DNA from: Terebella lapidaria
Taxonomy: Eukaryota > Annelida > Polychaeta > Terebellida > Terebellidae
DNA: 64,000 nucleotides
Direction: 5' to 3'
NCBI GenBank assembly: GCA_949152475.1
Contig: OX424563.1
Coordinates: 22,231,001-22,295,000 of the forward strand
The notes under the pieces were generated by a model that was not told where the DNA came from, made no database searches, and saw nothing but the letters and a program-made list of their open reading frames with translations. The translations under genes and the position numbers were made by a program. Each line of letters begins with the position of its first letter. Position 1 is the first letter of the stretch. This document shows positions 12,076 through 24,600 of the stretch, in pieces.

Positions 12076-12583
12076 TGGGACAACGAGTCCGAACATAATG
12101 TTTGTTCTGCTATACAGGAAGCCTCACGGACGCATCACTAAAACATTATTTCGAGCTCTAGGTCAAAGTTTGACGGAACAGGATTTTTCCTTGGTGGTAT
12201 ATGAACCCACGTGCGAAATTCGGCAGCCATTGCCTGAATCATCCGGGAAAAAGTCCCTAAATCAACCTTGAAATCGTCTTCACGGACCTCGGTCCAGACT
12301 CAAAAACAATAGGGTTCTTCTACAAATCATTTCTGAGCAGTCTTGAAGTATAGCAAGGATACATCAAGGCAACCAAAACGGCGGAAGAAGAAATAAAAGT
12401 TTTTCTGAAACCATTTTAAATTATGATAAATTCTGCTAAACCAACAGATTTAATCCATCGTTGCCGTGTGAAATATACTGCTTAACATGTACTACCAAGA
12501 TTACCTTTGTAAATAAAGCCATCATCTTGGAAATGTTGTCGAAGAAAATGGATAGATCTACCCTACGTGTAGTAATCATTTTT
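12076..12583. other. No gene recognised
   Basis: No supported coding exon, repeat array or RNA gene. The open frame at 12071-12271 has no recognisable domain or splice context. Confidence 0.35.
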
Positions 12584-12650
12584 AGGTTACCGGACCTATG
12601 GCCCGATAACCTATTGCCGTCACGTTGCGTCCGTCGTCCGTCCGTCTAGC
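12584..12650 (+). mobile_element. HINE head flanking duplication copy 1
   Basis: Starts after a T run with AGGTTACCGGACC, then GGCCCGATAACCT (head hairpin), followed by CGTTGCGTCCGTCGTCCG. Homology to the second duplication copy begins right after this tract at about 12651. In intact elements such as the one at 26864 the HINE body follows at this point; here a 16-kb segment follows instead. Confidence 0.75.
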
Positions 12651-12949
12651 CGGTCGCCCGGCAACGGTTTGTGAGGTACTTTTTGGGTATGACACGTCCT
12701 TCTGAGGTATTGAATCCTTATGGGGTATCCTCACAAGGATACTGCACCATATCCCCCCTTGTGAGGTTACAGGCATTTTTGGCATGTCGTTGAAATCGAC
12801 CTTGTGAGGAACCGTCCGTTGACATGTCCAACAGTGTCCAATGTGGTTTCGTTGCCCGAACCTAGATGGAGCCACGGCTTGCGAGCATACCGTGAACGAG
12901 TCATTTCACCAGATTTCACCAGATTTCACCCAGGGATCGTTCCCGCCAA

Positions 12950-13083
12950 ATCACCCGCGTGACGTCATATGGCGCGTCAATTTTCGTCCAATCCTATGCG
13001 CGTATTACTCTGAGCATGCGCAGTGACGCGCAAAAGACAGAGATGAGAACATGTCCGTCGGTCAAGATAGCGGTGTTTGTGCA
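12950..13083 (+). promoter_or_regulatory. Probable promoter and noncoding first exon of gene B1
   Basis: A CpG-containing stretch with a full CRE TGACGTCA (12960-12967), CCAAT (12988-12992) and an NRF1-type core GCATGCGCA (13014-13022). It is followed by a strong donor GTAAGTGC at 13084. The next acceptor on this strand that opens gene B1 is at 18582. An upstream ATG at 13051 (MSVGQDSGVCA) cannot read into the main frame because the second exon has stops in all three frames before or at the main start, so it is a uORF. Confidence 0.6.
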
Positions 13084-14366
13084 GTAAGTGCTTGATTTAA
13101 ACGTATAGATGACTGCTAATTTGTCACTGTTGGTCAGGACTGTTATAGAGCAGCTATCGTGGCGTTAAAATATGGGGTAGACATAGACGCAGTGATGAAA
13201 TGATCTGCACGATCCGCCACTCGGATCGGGGCAGCAAGTTGTCAGTTCAGGCTGCCAAGATCATGAAAAAGACGAAAATGTAAAAAAAATCAGACATGCT
13301 AGAATGATCGCAGATAGGGTATTAATCCTACAGATTCTCCCAAATCGGAGTTAGTAACACATGCATGGATAGTTCTAAAAACCTGCAATGTCTGGCGTGC
13401 TCCGTCGACTCGAGTCGAGTCATCAGACTGAGAGACCCCCCCCCACCCCGCCGATTGCCAGTGATTGCTGACTGACTCGGCCCAGTCGGCGTCTCTCAGT
13501 CTCGGGACCAGCGCAGCGAGGAGAAACCGTAGTGATCACTGATAAGTTTTTGGAGCACCTGTCGAATTTTTGGGAGATCATAACGCCCTCAATGTAAAGT
13601 CTAGCATTGTTTAACACGGGGAACAGAACTGATATTTGCCCACTACAGTAGATCTACTAGAGTCTAGGCACTAGAACTATTTGACAGTTAAGCCAAATTT
13701 TTTTCGGCATATTTTTTTTTTAGCCATGGACGAGTATTGAAGTGGTTCACTCAAAATTGTGTGAAAAGGAACATCAGTTGGAAATCAATTCGATTTGAAG
13801 ACATGAAATGAGCGATAATGGATGATAAACACTCACCGTGGGCGTGGGTGTAGACTAGAAGTCTACTGCATGGGCTCTCAGCCCAGTTCAACCGCGGACC
13901 CATTTCAACCGCTCTATACAAACCTATACAACACACGGAATAAGCGGCCTCTGTTTTTAGTGTGCGGTCGAATGGGGGCGCGGTTGAATCGGGCATACCC
14001 CCTGTAGGATCTAGTGGAAATTGGAAATGGACTAGATGAAAATCCGGATTTATTGACACCAAATCTTGCCTGGGAAAAATTTCAAAGTAATAGATCTACT
14101 GAATAAAATTACAGCCACGAGGAAATCAAGGAAGGGCTCAGGGGCATCTTTCAGTTCACATTGTAGGTAGCTGTCAATTACATCAAAGTTCTGTCATTGT
14201 ATGGGATCTGTCATTGTATACGCGACTCGGTCGCGCTCACGACCCGGCCGCCCATGATAAGGAGTTGGGATATCCGGAAAAAGGCCAAGTGTGTAGTGTT
14301 GGGAATCGGTTGGGAATTTGAAATCAATCATCGGAATAATTCATCCAATCAATCATCGATGAACGA
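13084..14366. other. Intron 1 of B1, left part; inverted repeat at 13425-13502
   Basis: No coding exon recognised. A perfect 12-bp inverted repeat, AGACTGAGAGAC at 13425-13436 and GTCTCTCAGTCT at 13491-13502, brackets a C-rich stretch. It sits next to a GACTCGAGTCGAGTC palindrome. Confidence 0.5.
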
Positions 14367-14374
14367 TTATATAA

Positions 14375-15486
14375 TAGGGCCAGAACAAGTACTCGAGTAC
14401 TCGGTTACGAGTCGAGTTTCGTCACAAACCGAGTTTCAAATCCATAACCGAGTACTCGTGAAAATAATTTCAAATAAGACATGGGGTATAAATTCGTTAA
14501 TAAACGATATATTTTCCATTAATTTGTGAACATATAGCATAGTAAAGTTATATAGAGTAATCCATACAGTTTTCGGACACTTAAGGTTAAATCTCAATAA
14601 TGACTGTAGAGAAAAATACCAGATGATTTATTATACATGCAACGGCATATGCACGTAAATGTGGTAAAAGTTATAAAGTCGTATGGAAATATTATTTTGT
14701 CCTGACTTCGATATTGGTGAATTATGAACTGTGAGTTCAAGGGACAGTAATCGGACACCCCAGACAGAAATCGGACACCTTCTGTGTCTTTAAGAATAAT
14801 AACTATATCATTATAATTTTAGGCTATATACATGAAGCTGTCAGTCGGTAGTTGTTGCAAGGCTAAAGATCAGTTATGAAAGAAAATTACGCAGCCCTGA
14901 GGACAGGAAGATCATATAGAGTACACTAGACAGTTTTCGGACACTAACACTAACAGGGAAGCTAACATTGTGGAACTTATCAAACTAGATACCTTTGCTA
15001 ACACTTCGCAGAAATTTCTTCAAACCAGCAAAGACCACAGACACTTGGCTCGTTTCAGTGCTGGAGAAAATTTGTTTGCGACATAATAACTGACATAGAA
15101 AATTGGTGGTAAATCATGAAGTGTCCGATTTCTGGTGGTGTCCGAAAATAGGCTGGATTACTCTATACACCAATTCCGTCTTGAATTTATATTTTTGAGT
15201 GAAATGACATTGACACTTGATCACTGATATGAAATGTTTGCACTTTGCCGCTTTGTTACAACTCGCAACTGGTAAACAAGTTCCTGGAAATTCCAGAAAT
15301 CACAATGACGAGCGCCACCTGGCGAATTAACGGAATAATATTAGACTACCACATTCCCCCGCGTTTCCCGCCAGGCCATTTCTTATCGGACTTATCCTGT
15401 TATAATTAATACCGAGTACTCGGTTACGAGTCGGTTCAAGCATGGCGAGTACTCGGGTCAGAAAATATTGACTTGTTTTAGCCCTA
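14375..15486. mobile_element. hAT-type MITE with 8-bp target-site duplication
   Basis: Ends are TAGGGCCAGAACAAGT and, inverted, TAGGGCTAAAACAAGT (14 of 16 identical). The flanks 14367-14374 and 15487-15494 are both TTATATAA, an 8-bp duplication as hAT transposases make. Subterminal GAGTACTCGGTTACGAGTC motifs occur near both ends. There is no transposase frame, so it is non-autonomous. A second MITE is nested inside. Confidence 0.85.
14555..15163. mobile_element. Tc1/mariner-like MITE nested in the hAT MITE
   Basis: 609 bp with 26-bp terminal inverted repeats beginning GAGTAATCCA and ending TTTTCGGACAC on both sides. It is flanked by TA at 14553-14554 and 15164-15165. TTTTCGGACAC and TCCGAT motifs recur inside. 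No transposase frame. Its position dates it after the hAT insertion. Confidence 0.75.
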
Positions 15487-15494
15487 TTATATAA

Positions 15495-15969
15495 TGATTG
15501 CTCGGTCATAGAGTTGTCTCGTTGATCATTCATGATTGCTCAAAGATTTAGCACTGTCCATCTGACGAAATTTTCCGATTTATAAACCAATTTAAATTTA
15601 TTATGGAACGCCAGTTGACAACTGCATGCGACTTACGATTTGGCTTCATTGCCCCCTTGTATAGATGCACAGTATTCAGCAGTTAGATTGGCTAAAATAC
15701 ATGGAATCACGGTAGTTTGTACCAATTGGGTGTCGTATGCTGGGGGAAACACCGGCCTGGTGGTAACAAAATTGAAAATGTTTTAATTCCATTGCTTTCA
15801 TGGTCTCGAATTCACAGAAAATATCAATTTCTGCACCTTGGTTTATCCCTAATCTTGTTTACCCAGCCACTCCTATTGCACGGATAATATACACTCATGG
15901 CATTCAAGTCGAAGTGAAAAACTTGTCTCGCCAGATTTTCATGCTATTTCTTGAGTAGTCTACATGTCT
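15495..15969. other. Intron 1 of B1, no feature recognised
   Basis: Single-copy-looking AT-rich sequence between the hAT MITE and the 37-bp minisatellite. No exon signals supported. Confidence 0.4.
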
Positions 15970-17627
15970 GGTTGATACAGTCCTTGTGGAGTAGTGTCCA
16001 ACTGTATATTGGTACAGTCCTGCAGTCCTTGTGGGTTAGTGTCCAACTGTGGATAGATACAGTCCTTGTGCGGTAGTGTCCAACTGTAGATAGATACAGT
16101 CCTTGTGGGGTAGTGTCCAACTGTAGATAGATACAGTCCTTGTGGGGTAGTGTCCAACTGTAGATTGATACAGTCCTTGTGGGGTAGTGTCCAACTGTAG
16201 ATTGATACAGTCCTTGTGGGGTAGTGTCCAACTGTAGGTTGATACAGTCCTTGTGGGGTAGTGTCCAACTATAGATTGATACAGTCCTTGTGGGGTAGTG
16301 TCCAACTGTAGGTTGATACAGTCCTTGTGGGGTAGTGTCCAACTGTAAGTTGATACAGTCCTTGTGGGGTAGTGTCCAACTGCAGATTGACACAGTCCTT
16401 GTGGGGTAGTGTCCAACTGTAGATTGATACAGTCCTTGTGGGGTAGTGTCCAACTGCAGATTGACACAGTCCTTGTGGGGTAGTGTCCAACTGTAGATTG
16501 ATACAGTCCTTGTGGGGTAGTGTCCAACTGTAGGTTGACACAGTCCTTGTGGGGTAGTGTCCATCTGTAGGTTGATACAGTCCTTGTGGGGTAGTGTCCA
16601 ACTGTAGATTGATACAGTCCTTGTGGGGTAGTGTCCAACTGTAGATTGATACAGTCGTTGTGGGGTAGTGTCCAACTATAGATTGATACAGTCCTTGTGG
16701 GGTTGTGTCCAACTGTAGATTGATACAGTCCTTGTGGGGTAGTGTCCAACTGTAGGTTGCCACAGTCCTTGTGGGGTAGTGTTCAACTGTAGGTTGACAC
16801 AGTCCTTGTGGGGTAGTGTCCAACTGTCGATTGATACAGTCCTTGTGGGGTAGTGTCCAACTATAGATTGATACAGTCCTTGTGGGGTAGTGTCCAACTG
16901 TAGATTGATACAGTCCTTGTGGGGTAGTGTCCAACTGTAGATTGATACAGTCCTTGTGGGGTAGTGTCCAACTGTAAGTTGATACAGTCCTTGTGGGGTA
17001 GTGTCCAACTGCAGATTGACACAGTCCTTGTGGGGTAGTGTCCAACTGTAGATTGATACAGTCCTTGTGGGGTAGTGTCCAACTGCAGATTGACACAGTC
17101 CTTGTGGGGTAGTGTCCAACTGTAGATTGATACAGTCCTTGTGGGGTAGTGTCCAACTGTAGGTTGACACAGTCCTTGTGGGGTAGTGTCCATCTGTAGG
17201 TTGATACAGTCCTTGTGGGGTAGTGTCCAACTGTAGATTGATACAGTCCTTGTGGGGTAGTGTCCAACTGTAGATTGATACAGTCGTTGTGGGGTAGTGT
17301 CCAACTATAGATTGATACAGTCCTTGTGGGGTTGTGTCCAACTGTAGATTGATACAGTCCTTGTGGGGTAGTGTCCAACTGTAGGTTGCCACAGTCCTTG
17401 TGGGGTAGTGTTCAACTGTAGGTTGACACAGTCCTTGTGGGGTAGTGTCCAACTGCAGATTGACACAGTCCTTGTGGGGTAGTGTCCAACTGTAGGTTGA
17501 TACAGTCCTTGTGGGGTAGTGTCCAACTGTAGGTTGACACAGTCCTTGTGGGGTAGTGTCCAACTGCAGATTGACACAGTCCTTGTGGGGTAGTGTCCAA
17601 CTGTAGGTTGCCACAGTCCTTGTGTCC
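15970..17627. repeat. 37-bp minisatellite with 629-bp higher-order repeat
   Basis: About 45 units of GATACAGTCCTTGTGGGGTA followed by GTGTCCAACTGTAGATT. Variants recur with a period of 17 units (629 bp): for example the variant patterns at 16675 and 16749 return at 17304 and 17378. The unit has no stop codon in any minus-strand frame, so long minus-strand open frames up to 369 codons arise; since 37 is not a multiple of 3 they rotate through the frames and are not genes. Confidence 0.92.
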
Positions 17628-18582
17628 ATATTATGTCAAAACTTCAAATGGAGGAAGCTTGTTACTAGTATGTCCTGTCGTGTTAAACTTTGAATATAAA
17701 TTTCAAGCTTTCATCTTTCAAAGGCTAATTCCTGTTTCCTTTCAGAGAGGACGAACCCCCTAAAGTGCTTATTTCATTTTACTTTGAACACGAGTTTGTG
17801 GGGGCCCTGCATTTTTGTCAAAATTATGACCTAATTGTCACTGATATCAACTTTCTTGGATTCAACTCCATAGTGTTTTTTTATGAAACAGATTTTCTCA
17901 TATTTTATGGGTGGGCACACCACAGGTTTATTCTGAAGTACCTTTTTTGGTTAGAATCATAATTGGATATTTGGATATGGTAAGTAGCTTCTAGCTTGCT
18001 ATGGTAAGTAGCTTCTAGCTTGCATACTTGTTTGTTTTACCTTTGGAATTATATGTATGAATAATATGTTGGTATTCTGCTAGTGTTTTCAAAATGTGAA
18101 TTTACTAATATGCTGATCATTAACCAAATTTGAACACCGCATGTTCAGATTTGCTACTAGTATATCAAGGCTTGAGGTTATAAAACGTAATAACTAACGT
18201 ATGAATTTGATGTAGAAAATTCAGAAATGTAAAAGATTTCTAGGCTGCTGGTGCAAGATTAAATTTAGCTATGAAAGTATGTTCAGTGATTTAAATTTGT
18301 TGTATCATTTGCTAGTCGATTTAAATTTGATTACTGATTTTTGTTTTAAAGGAAGGATAGTGAGGGACTACAATGTCAATGATAAATTCCGGTTGCGAAA
18401 CTCAGGTTGCGTACATTTGGGCTGTAGGTCTATATAATCAGATAATGTAATTTGACTCACTGTACACCCACTATGCATTGTATCCCCCGAACGAGTTGGT
18501 GGAGTTGTACCTGCATCTGCATCTGGTGGAATTGTACCTGCATCTGATGTATAATCCATAAATCTTTGCTTTGTCTTTACAG
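17628..18582. other. Intron 1 of B1, right part
   Basis: Contains a direct repeat of GGTAAGTAGCTTCTAGCTTGC at about 17980-18026. An acceptor-like TTTCCTTTCAG precedes an open stretch at 17745-17960, but no donor before its stop and no domain support an exon. Confidence 0.4.
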
Positions 18583-18611
18583 CTTCACATTGACCATATC
18601 AAGTTAGCGCC

Positions 18612-21600
18612 ATGGACATGATGGACACTTTGGAAGGTTTGTTTTGAAATGAAGCAGTTATAATTATAACTTATAATTATCTAGCGATAGACGCATGTAA
18701 AGTTGTGATGTTAAAGTTTTTGTCCCCCGGAGGGGGGACATATAGTTGTGAGGTTGTTCCCGCGAGGCGTGAGGCGCCAGGCGTGAGCCACCGAGCTTGT
18801 ACACTCTCTAAGAGGAAGAGATATCTTTACGAATGTTTTGTCCTGAACTCAGCCGACAATCTTACGCTTTTAAGATGGCGACCACAATTCCACAATTTGC
18901 ACAAATTGAATGTATCAGCAATCACTGATGTTGGCGGTCCGGGGGAGTCGGGGGGACACTGGTTGCACTGCCTCTAGTTACTTCTAGTGGGAACAAAAAC
19001 TTTTCCAATCTACATTTCAGGACAGCTGCTCTGGTGTCCGCTACCAGGAACCGGGACCATGTGTTGGCCAGTGCTATGCACTGAAGATTATGGAACACTT
19101 CTGGATGTATATTGTCATTCTGACAATGCAGAGTAAGTACATCTAGCAAGACATATTTAGAAATTTGTAGTGGTGGAAAAAATATATATTTTATATATGA
19201 CATTAATGCATAGTAATGCAATACTTTTGATCCAATGAAAAAATCCACTAATTTATGGAATGTTACATGATGTACACACTGAAATTGTGGTATGTATCAG
19301 ATTCACTGTGAAGAAAGAAAAGGCTGTACAGTTAGTGAAAAATATGGAATTCATCCAAAAAGGCAAAGGTATCAACTAGCAGCAGTGTTTATTGATAAGC
19401 CACAATGACAGTTGGTTTCCTGCTGTTTTGTTCTTGTTAGGGCATTTTGGCACGAAATGTCCTTATTTTGTTTCAGGTTTTACTTTCCACCGTTGGATTC
19501 CGCATGATAACTTGAATTTGGCTGAACCGATTGTTGTAAAATTTCACGACTGATCACAAATGTCATGAGGGAGACCCTTATTGCCTTTTGTTGTAGAGTG
19601 AAAATGACCTGGCATATTTTCATACCCGTGGCCTTAGACGAATATGCCTTAGAAGTTGGGCTGGAATTTATTTTGCCGAGTCAATTTTTTTAAATTTTCA
19701 GCCATATCTGATGTATCTTGGAAACTATAGAGCCTAACCTATCTATCTTTTTTAGACCGATTGAAGGCAAGACCACATACGTTGAGAGCCTTTATACAGG
19801 ATGTTGCATGGGCACAGACTTCGCTAGCTGAGAGGCAGTCTGCAGAGGTTCGTGATGATTTTTTTCTGCACATCTTTGTAACGTTGTGTATGGTGCACGT
19901 AGACTAACAAACATATCCCATGATTGTCATGGTTCAGGCCGGGGCGGACGTAGCTCAGGACCAGCCACTGGCCGAGGCTGACGTAGCTCAGGACCAGCCA
20001 CAGGCCGAGGCGGACGAGGCTCAAGACCAGCCACAGGCCGAGACGGACGTGACTCAGGACCAGCCACAGGCCGAGGCGGACGTAGCTAAGGACCAGCCAC
20101 AGGCCGAGGCGGACGTAGCTCAGGACCAGCCACAGGCCGAGGCAGACGACCAGCCACAGGCCGAGGCAGACGTGGCTCAGGAACAGCCTAAGGCCGAGAC
20201 GGTTTGTGATGAAATATTTCTGCATATCTCTGTAAATTTGTGCTTCGTGCAAGTACACATAGACTACCACACATACCCTATCATTCCAGGTCGAGATGGA
20301 AGTCACTCAGGACCAGCCACAGGCCAAGGCGGACGTAGCTAAGGACCAGCCACAGGCCGAGGCGGACGTAGCTCAGGACCAGCCACAGGCCGAGGCAGAC
20401 GTGGCTCAGGAACAGCCTCAGGCCGAGGCGGACGTAGCTCAGGACCAGCCACAGGCCGAGGCGGACGTAGCTAAGGACCAGCCACAGGCCGAGATGGACG
20501 TAGCTCAGGACCAGCAACAGGCCGAGGCGGACTTCGCCCAGGACCAGCCACAGGCCGAGAAGGTTTGTAACGAAATATTTCTGCACATCTCTGTAAATTT
20601 GTGCTTGGTGCAAGTACACGTAGACTAGCACACATACCCCCATGATTATCATTCCAGGCCGAGGCGGACGTAGCTCAGGACCAGCCACAGGCCGAGGCGG
20701 ACGTGGCTCAGGACCAGCCACAGGCCGAGACGGACGTGGCTCAGGACCAGCCACAGGCCGAGGCGGACGTGGCTCAGGACCAGCCATTGGCCGAGGCTGA
20801 CGTAGCTCAGGACCAGCCACAGGCCGAGGCGGACGAGGCTCAGGACCAGCCACAGGCCGAGACGGACGTGGCTCAGGACCACCCACAGGCCGAGGCAGAC
20901 GTGGCTCAGGACCAGCCACAGGCCGAGGCGGACGTGGCTCAGGACCAGCCACAGGCCGAGACGGACGTGGCTCAGGACCAGCCACAGACCGAGGCGGACG
21001 TGGCTCAGGACCAGCCACAGGCCGAGGCAGACGTGGCTCAGGACCAGCCACAGGCCGAGGCGGACGTAGCTCAGGACCAGTCACAGGCCGAGGCGGACGT
21101 GGCTCAGGACCAGCCACAGGCCGAGACGGACGTGGCTCAGGACCAGCCACAGGCCGAGACGGTTCGTGATGAAATATTTCTGCATATCTCTGTAAATTTG
21201 TGCCTCGTGCAAGTACACATAGACTACCACACATACCCTATCATTCCAGGTCGAGATGGAAGTCACTCAGGACCAACCACAGGCCGAGACGGACGTGGCT
21301 CAGGACCAGCCACAGACCGAGGCGGACGTGGCTCAGGACCAGCCACAGGCCGAGGCAGACGTAGCTCAGGACCAGCCACAGGCCGAGACGGACGTGGCTC
21401 AGGACCAGCCACAGGCCGAGGCGGACGTGGCTCAGGACCAGCCACAGGCCGAGGCGGACGTAGCTCAGGACCAGTCACAGGCCGAGGCGGACGTGGCTCA
21501 GGACCAGCCACAGGCCGAGACGGACGTGGCTCAGGACCAGCCACAGGCCGAGACGGTTCGTGATGAAATATTTCTGCATATCTCTGTAAATTTGTGCCTC

Positions 21601-24600
21601 GTGCAAGTACACATAGACTACCACACATACCCTATCATTCCAGGTCGAGATGGAAGTCACTCAGGACCAGCCACAGGCCGAGGCGGACGTGGCTCATGAC
21701 CAGCCACAGGCCGAGACGGTTTGTGATGAAATATTTCTGCACATCTCTGTAATGTTGTTCGTGGTGCAAGTACACGTAGACTACCACACATATCCTATCA
21801 TTCCAGGTCGAGATGGAAGTCACTCAGGACCAGCCACAGGCCGAGGCGGACGTGGCTCATGACCAGCCACAGGCCGAGACGGTTTGTGATGAAATATTTC
21901 TGCACATCTCTGTAATGTTGTTCGTGGTGCAAGTACACGTAGACTAGCACACATACCCCTATGATTCATTCCAGGTCGAGATGGAAGTCACTCAGGACCA
22001 ACCACAGGCCGATGCTAATAGATCTACAAAGATGGTGGACCGTGGTAGGTCTCGAAAACGTACACTTGACCATAGGAGAAGGTCCAGAAACAGAAATAAG
22101 CAGATGGCTCGTAAAAAACCAAGAACTCGAGATCAGTTTAATTCTGATGACATCGTTGAAGACAGTGATTCAAGTGGCAGTTCAGTTAACTCAGTTCCGC
22201 GCATATCACTCCACATGAAGGGATCCAAGAATGGAGAAACGGGAGACGAGCCTAATTCTGATGATGATGGAGACAGCGAATCTAGTGGCAGTCCGCACGT
22301 ATCACTCCACACGAATGGAACCAAGACTGGTGAAGAGACAGATAGTAGTATGGGCAGTGATAATGAATCCGAAGGTGATGCAAATCGTGATGTGGTCGCA
22401 CCAGCAAGAAGCGGATATGTCCATGATGTAACATACCCTGACATTTTCGTGTCTGCTGTAAGGAAAGAAAACGGCAAACGCATTTTTAACAGTAGACACT
22501 GCTGCCTTTTCTGCTCGAAAGTTGTCAGTAATTTTTCGAAGCATCTCATTGGTCAGCATGATGATGAACCTGAGGTGGCTCGGCTGTTGGCACTTGGAAA
22601 ACGTAGCAAGCATCGAAAGCAAGCCATAGAATGTCTCCGTAATAAAGGGAATGATCTCAACAACACCAAGGTCTTGAAAAGAAGGAAGGGAGAGGTATTC
22701 CTTGTCAGAAGAAGTACAGGAAGTACGTTTGATATAGGACTATACGGAAGCTGTGCCAACTGCTTCGGCTGGTACGCCCTCGCTGACATCGCCAAACATA
22801 ATCGATACAGATGTGTTATGAAGGGAGACGTGAAATATAAGAAGGGCGAGCTTGTGTACATTGCCGAGTCACGGAAAGCACCCCAGAATACCAGCAAGAT
22901 GGATGACAAAATACTTGGAAAGATGTTCGCACACATGCGTACGGACAAGGTCACAAGGGTCATCAAATCAGATATACTTCTAAAAAAACTAGCCACTTTC
23001 TGGTATAGAAAGTGCATCCGGAACAAATCGAAAAGAGTTAGGTATTCTTCACAGAGAGTCCGGGCTTCATCGAATCTTCTGATTAAGGCACGAGACCTTT
23101 ACAAAGAAGACGACGACAGAGCAGAACAGGCCATAACAGATATGCCCTCGATGCTGAAACCTTCTCACTTCGATACGGTAGTGGAAGCTGCCTTGCAAAA
23201 CAGTCACAAAGGTGACGACTATGATTACCTTGAAGAAGATCTCCGACATCCGAGTGTTGCTCTCAAGCTAGGCTTTGACATCGAACGTTTATGCACTTTC
23301 AAGATCTCCTATGGTATGACGAGTGGTGACGAAAAAACTGTAACGGAAGGAAAGTGCTTCTTGCAGATGATGAAGACAGACTGGAAGCCCAGAGTGACAT
23401 CTTTATGCCAGTCCCTGCTGGAGGAAAGAAAGTTCAACAAGGTTGTGAAGCTTCCCACACCTAGCGACTGTGCAAAGTTTACTACATACCTCAAGTCCAA
23501 ACTGCTACATTTAGATGACAAGATGTCGTTTGCGGAAATCGCAGAATATACAATTGCAAGACTAGTAACATACAACAAGAGGAGACCAGGGGAGCTTGAG
23601 GGAGCCAGGTAAGTCTATTACACAAATGTGAAATCATTTTATAAGCCGAACAAGATAGCATGATGCTAGACTTTTGATAGAGTAATCTAATATTAAAAAC
23701 TTTAATCTATTTTATTTTTCAGGATAAATAACTGGAAACAGAGAGACAATCATGATGAACTCATCAATGAGGTAGACCTAACAAATGTAGAAAAACAGTT
23801 AGTCACTGACCAAGACGTCTTCATTGTAAGAGGAAAGTTTGGACGGGGAGTGCCTATTATTGTACCAAAGGACACGAAAGCAGCGATGGCTTTCCTATGT
23901 GATGTCGACAATCGAACAAAAGCACGCATCAATGAGGACAACCCATACATTTTCCCTACATCAGGTAGAATAGTATCATTTGAATAGTTAATACTTAATT
24001 TGTGTGTGTACTGGCAATTTTGAAGTTATATAAATTGTGTGTATTAAATGACAATTTTGCAGGTGAATATCCAATGAGAGCAGGTGAAGTTCTACACAAA
24101 GTAGCATCCAATGCAGAAGTGAATCTTAACTTCCCGGTGTTGATGAAATCTACTCTTTTACGAAAAACATTAGCGACATCTGTACAGGTGGGTAGATTTT
24201 TATGACATTGAGACACAGATATATAGTAAAAAAGCCCTGATGCTGTTATCTCGCATATATCCTCTGATGAATTTTTGCAGACCCTTGACCTACCGGACAA
24301 TCACATGGAGTATCTCATCAGACACCTGGGTCACACGTTGCGTGTTCATGAAACACATTATCGCCAAACATCCGGGATCATTGAGAGGGCAAAGATCGCA
24401 AAGCTTCTTATAGCGTCTGAGTATGGTGTCCTAGGGAAGTTCAAGGGAAACAACCTGGACAACATTGATATATCTGGTAAGATGTCCGGTTACACAATAA
24501 TATACTCAATATTACCCTTACTTTTTATCATGCATGTACTACAAACTAACTTTTGAATGAGGATTTTTTTCCCCTTTGCAGCTATTGATAAAACTTTGAC

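Noticed and set aside
12584..12650. Classical Helitron (TC..CTRR ends)
   Set aside because: Ends do not fit TC/CTRR; the subterminal inverted repeats, microsatellite, core repeats, 3' hairpin and T-run insertion fit the Helentron/HINE type instead.
15944..17629. Long minus-strand open frames (up to 369 codons) and their copies at 41487-43172
   Set aside because: They are the 37-bp minisatellite read in rotating frames; no start context, no domain, and all three frames are open.
17745..17962. Possible extra exon in intron 1 of B1 (PPKVLISFYFEHEFVG)
   Set aside because: A good acceptor is present, but a stop precedes any donor and the first and second exons of B1 join without it.
19481..19555. 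Acceptor-like site with open stretch between B1 exons 3 and 4
   Set aside because: No donor in frame, and exons 3 and 4 already join in phase.
20281..21628. Minus-strand proline/arginine-rich frames (PRPVAGPEP) and LGLWLVLSYVR frames
   Set aside because: Antisense shadows of the 33-bp coding repeats of gene B1 and, at +25,543, of B2.
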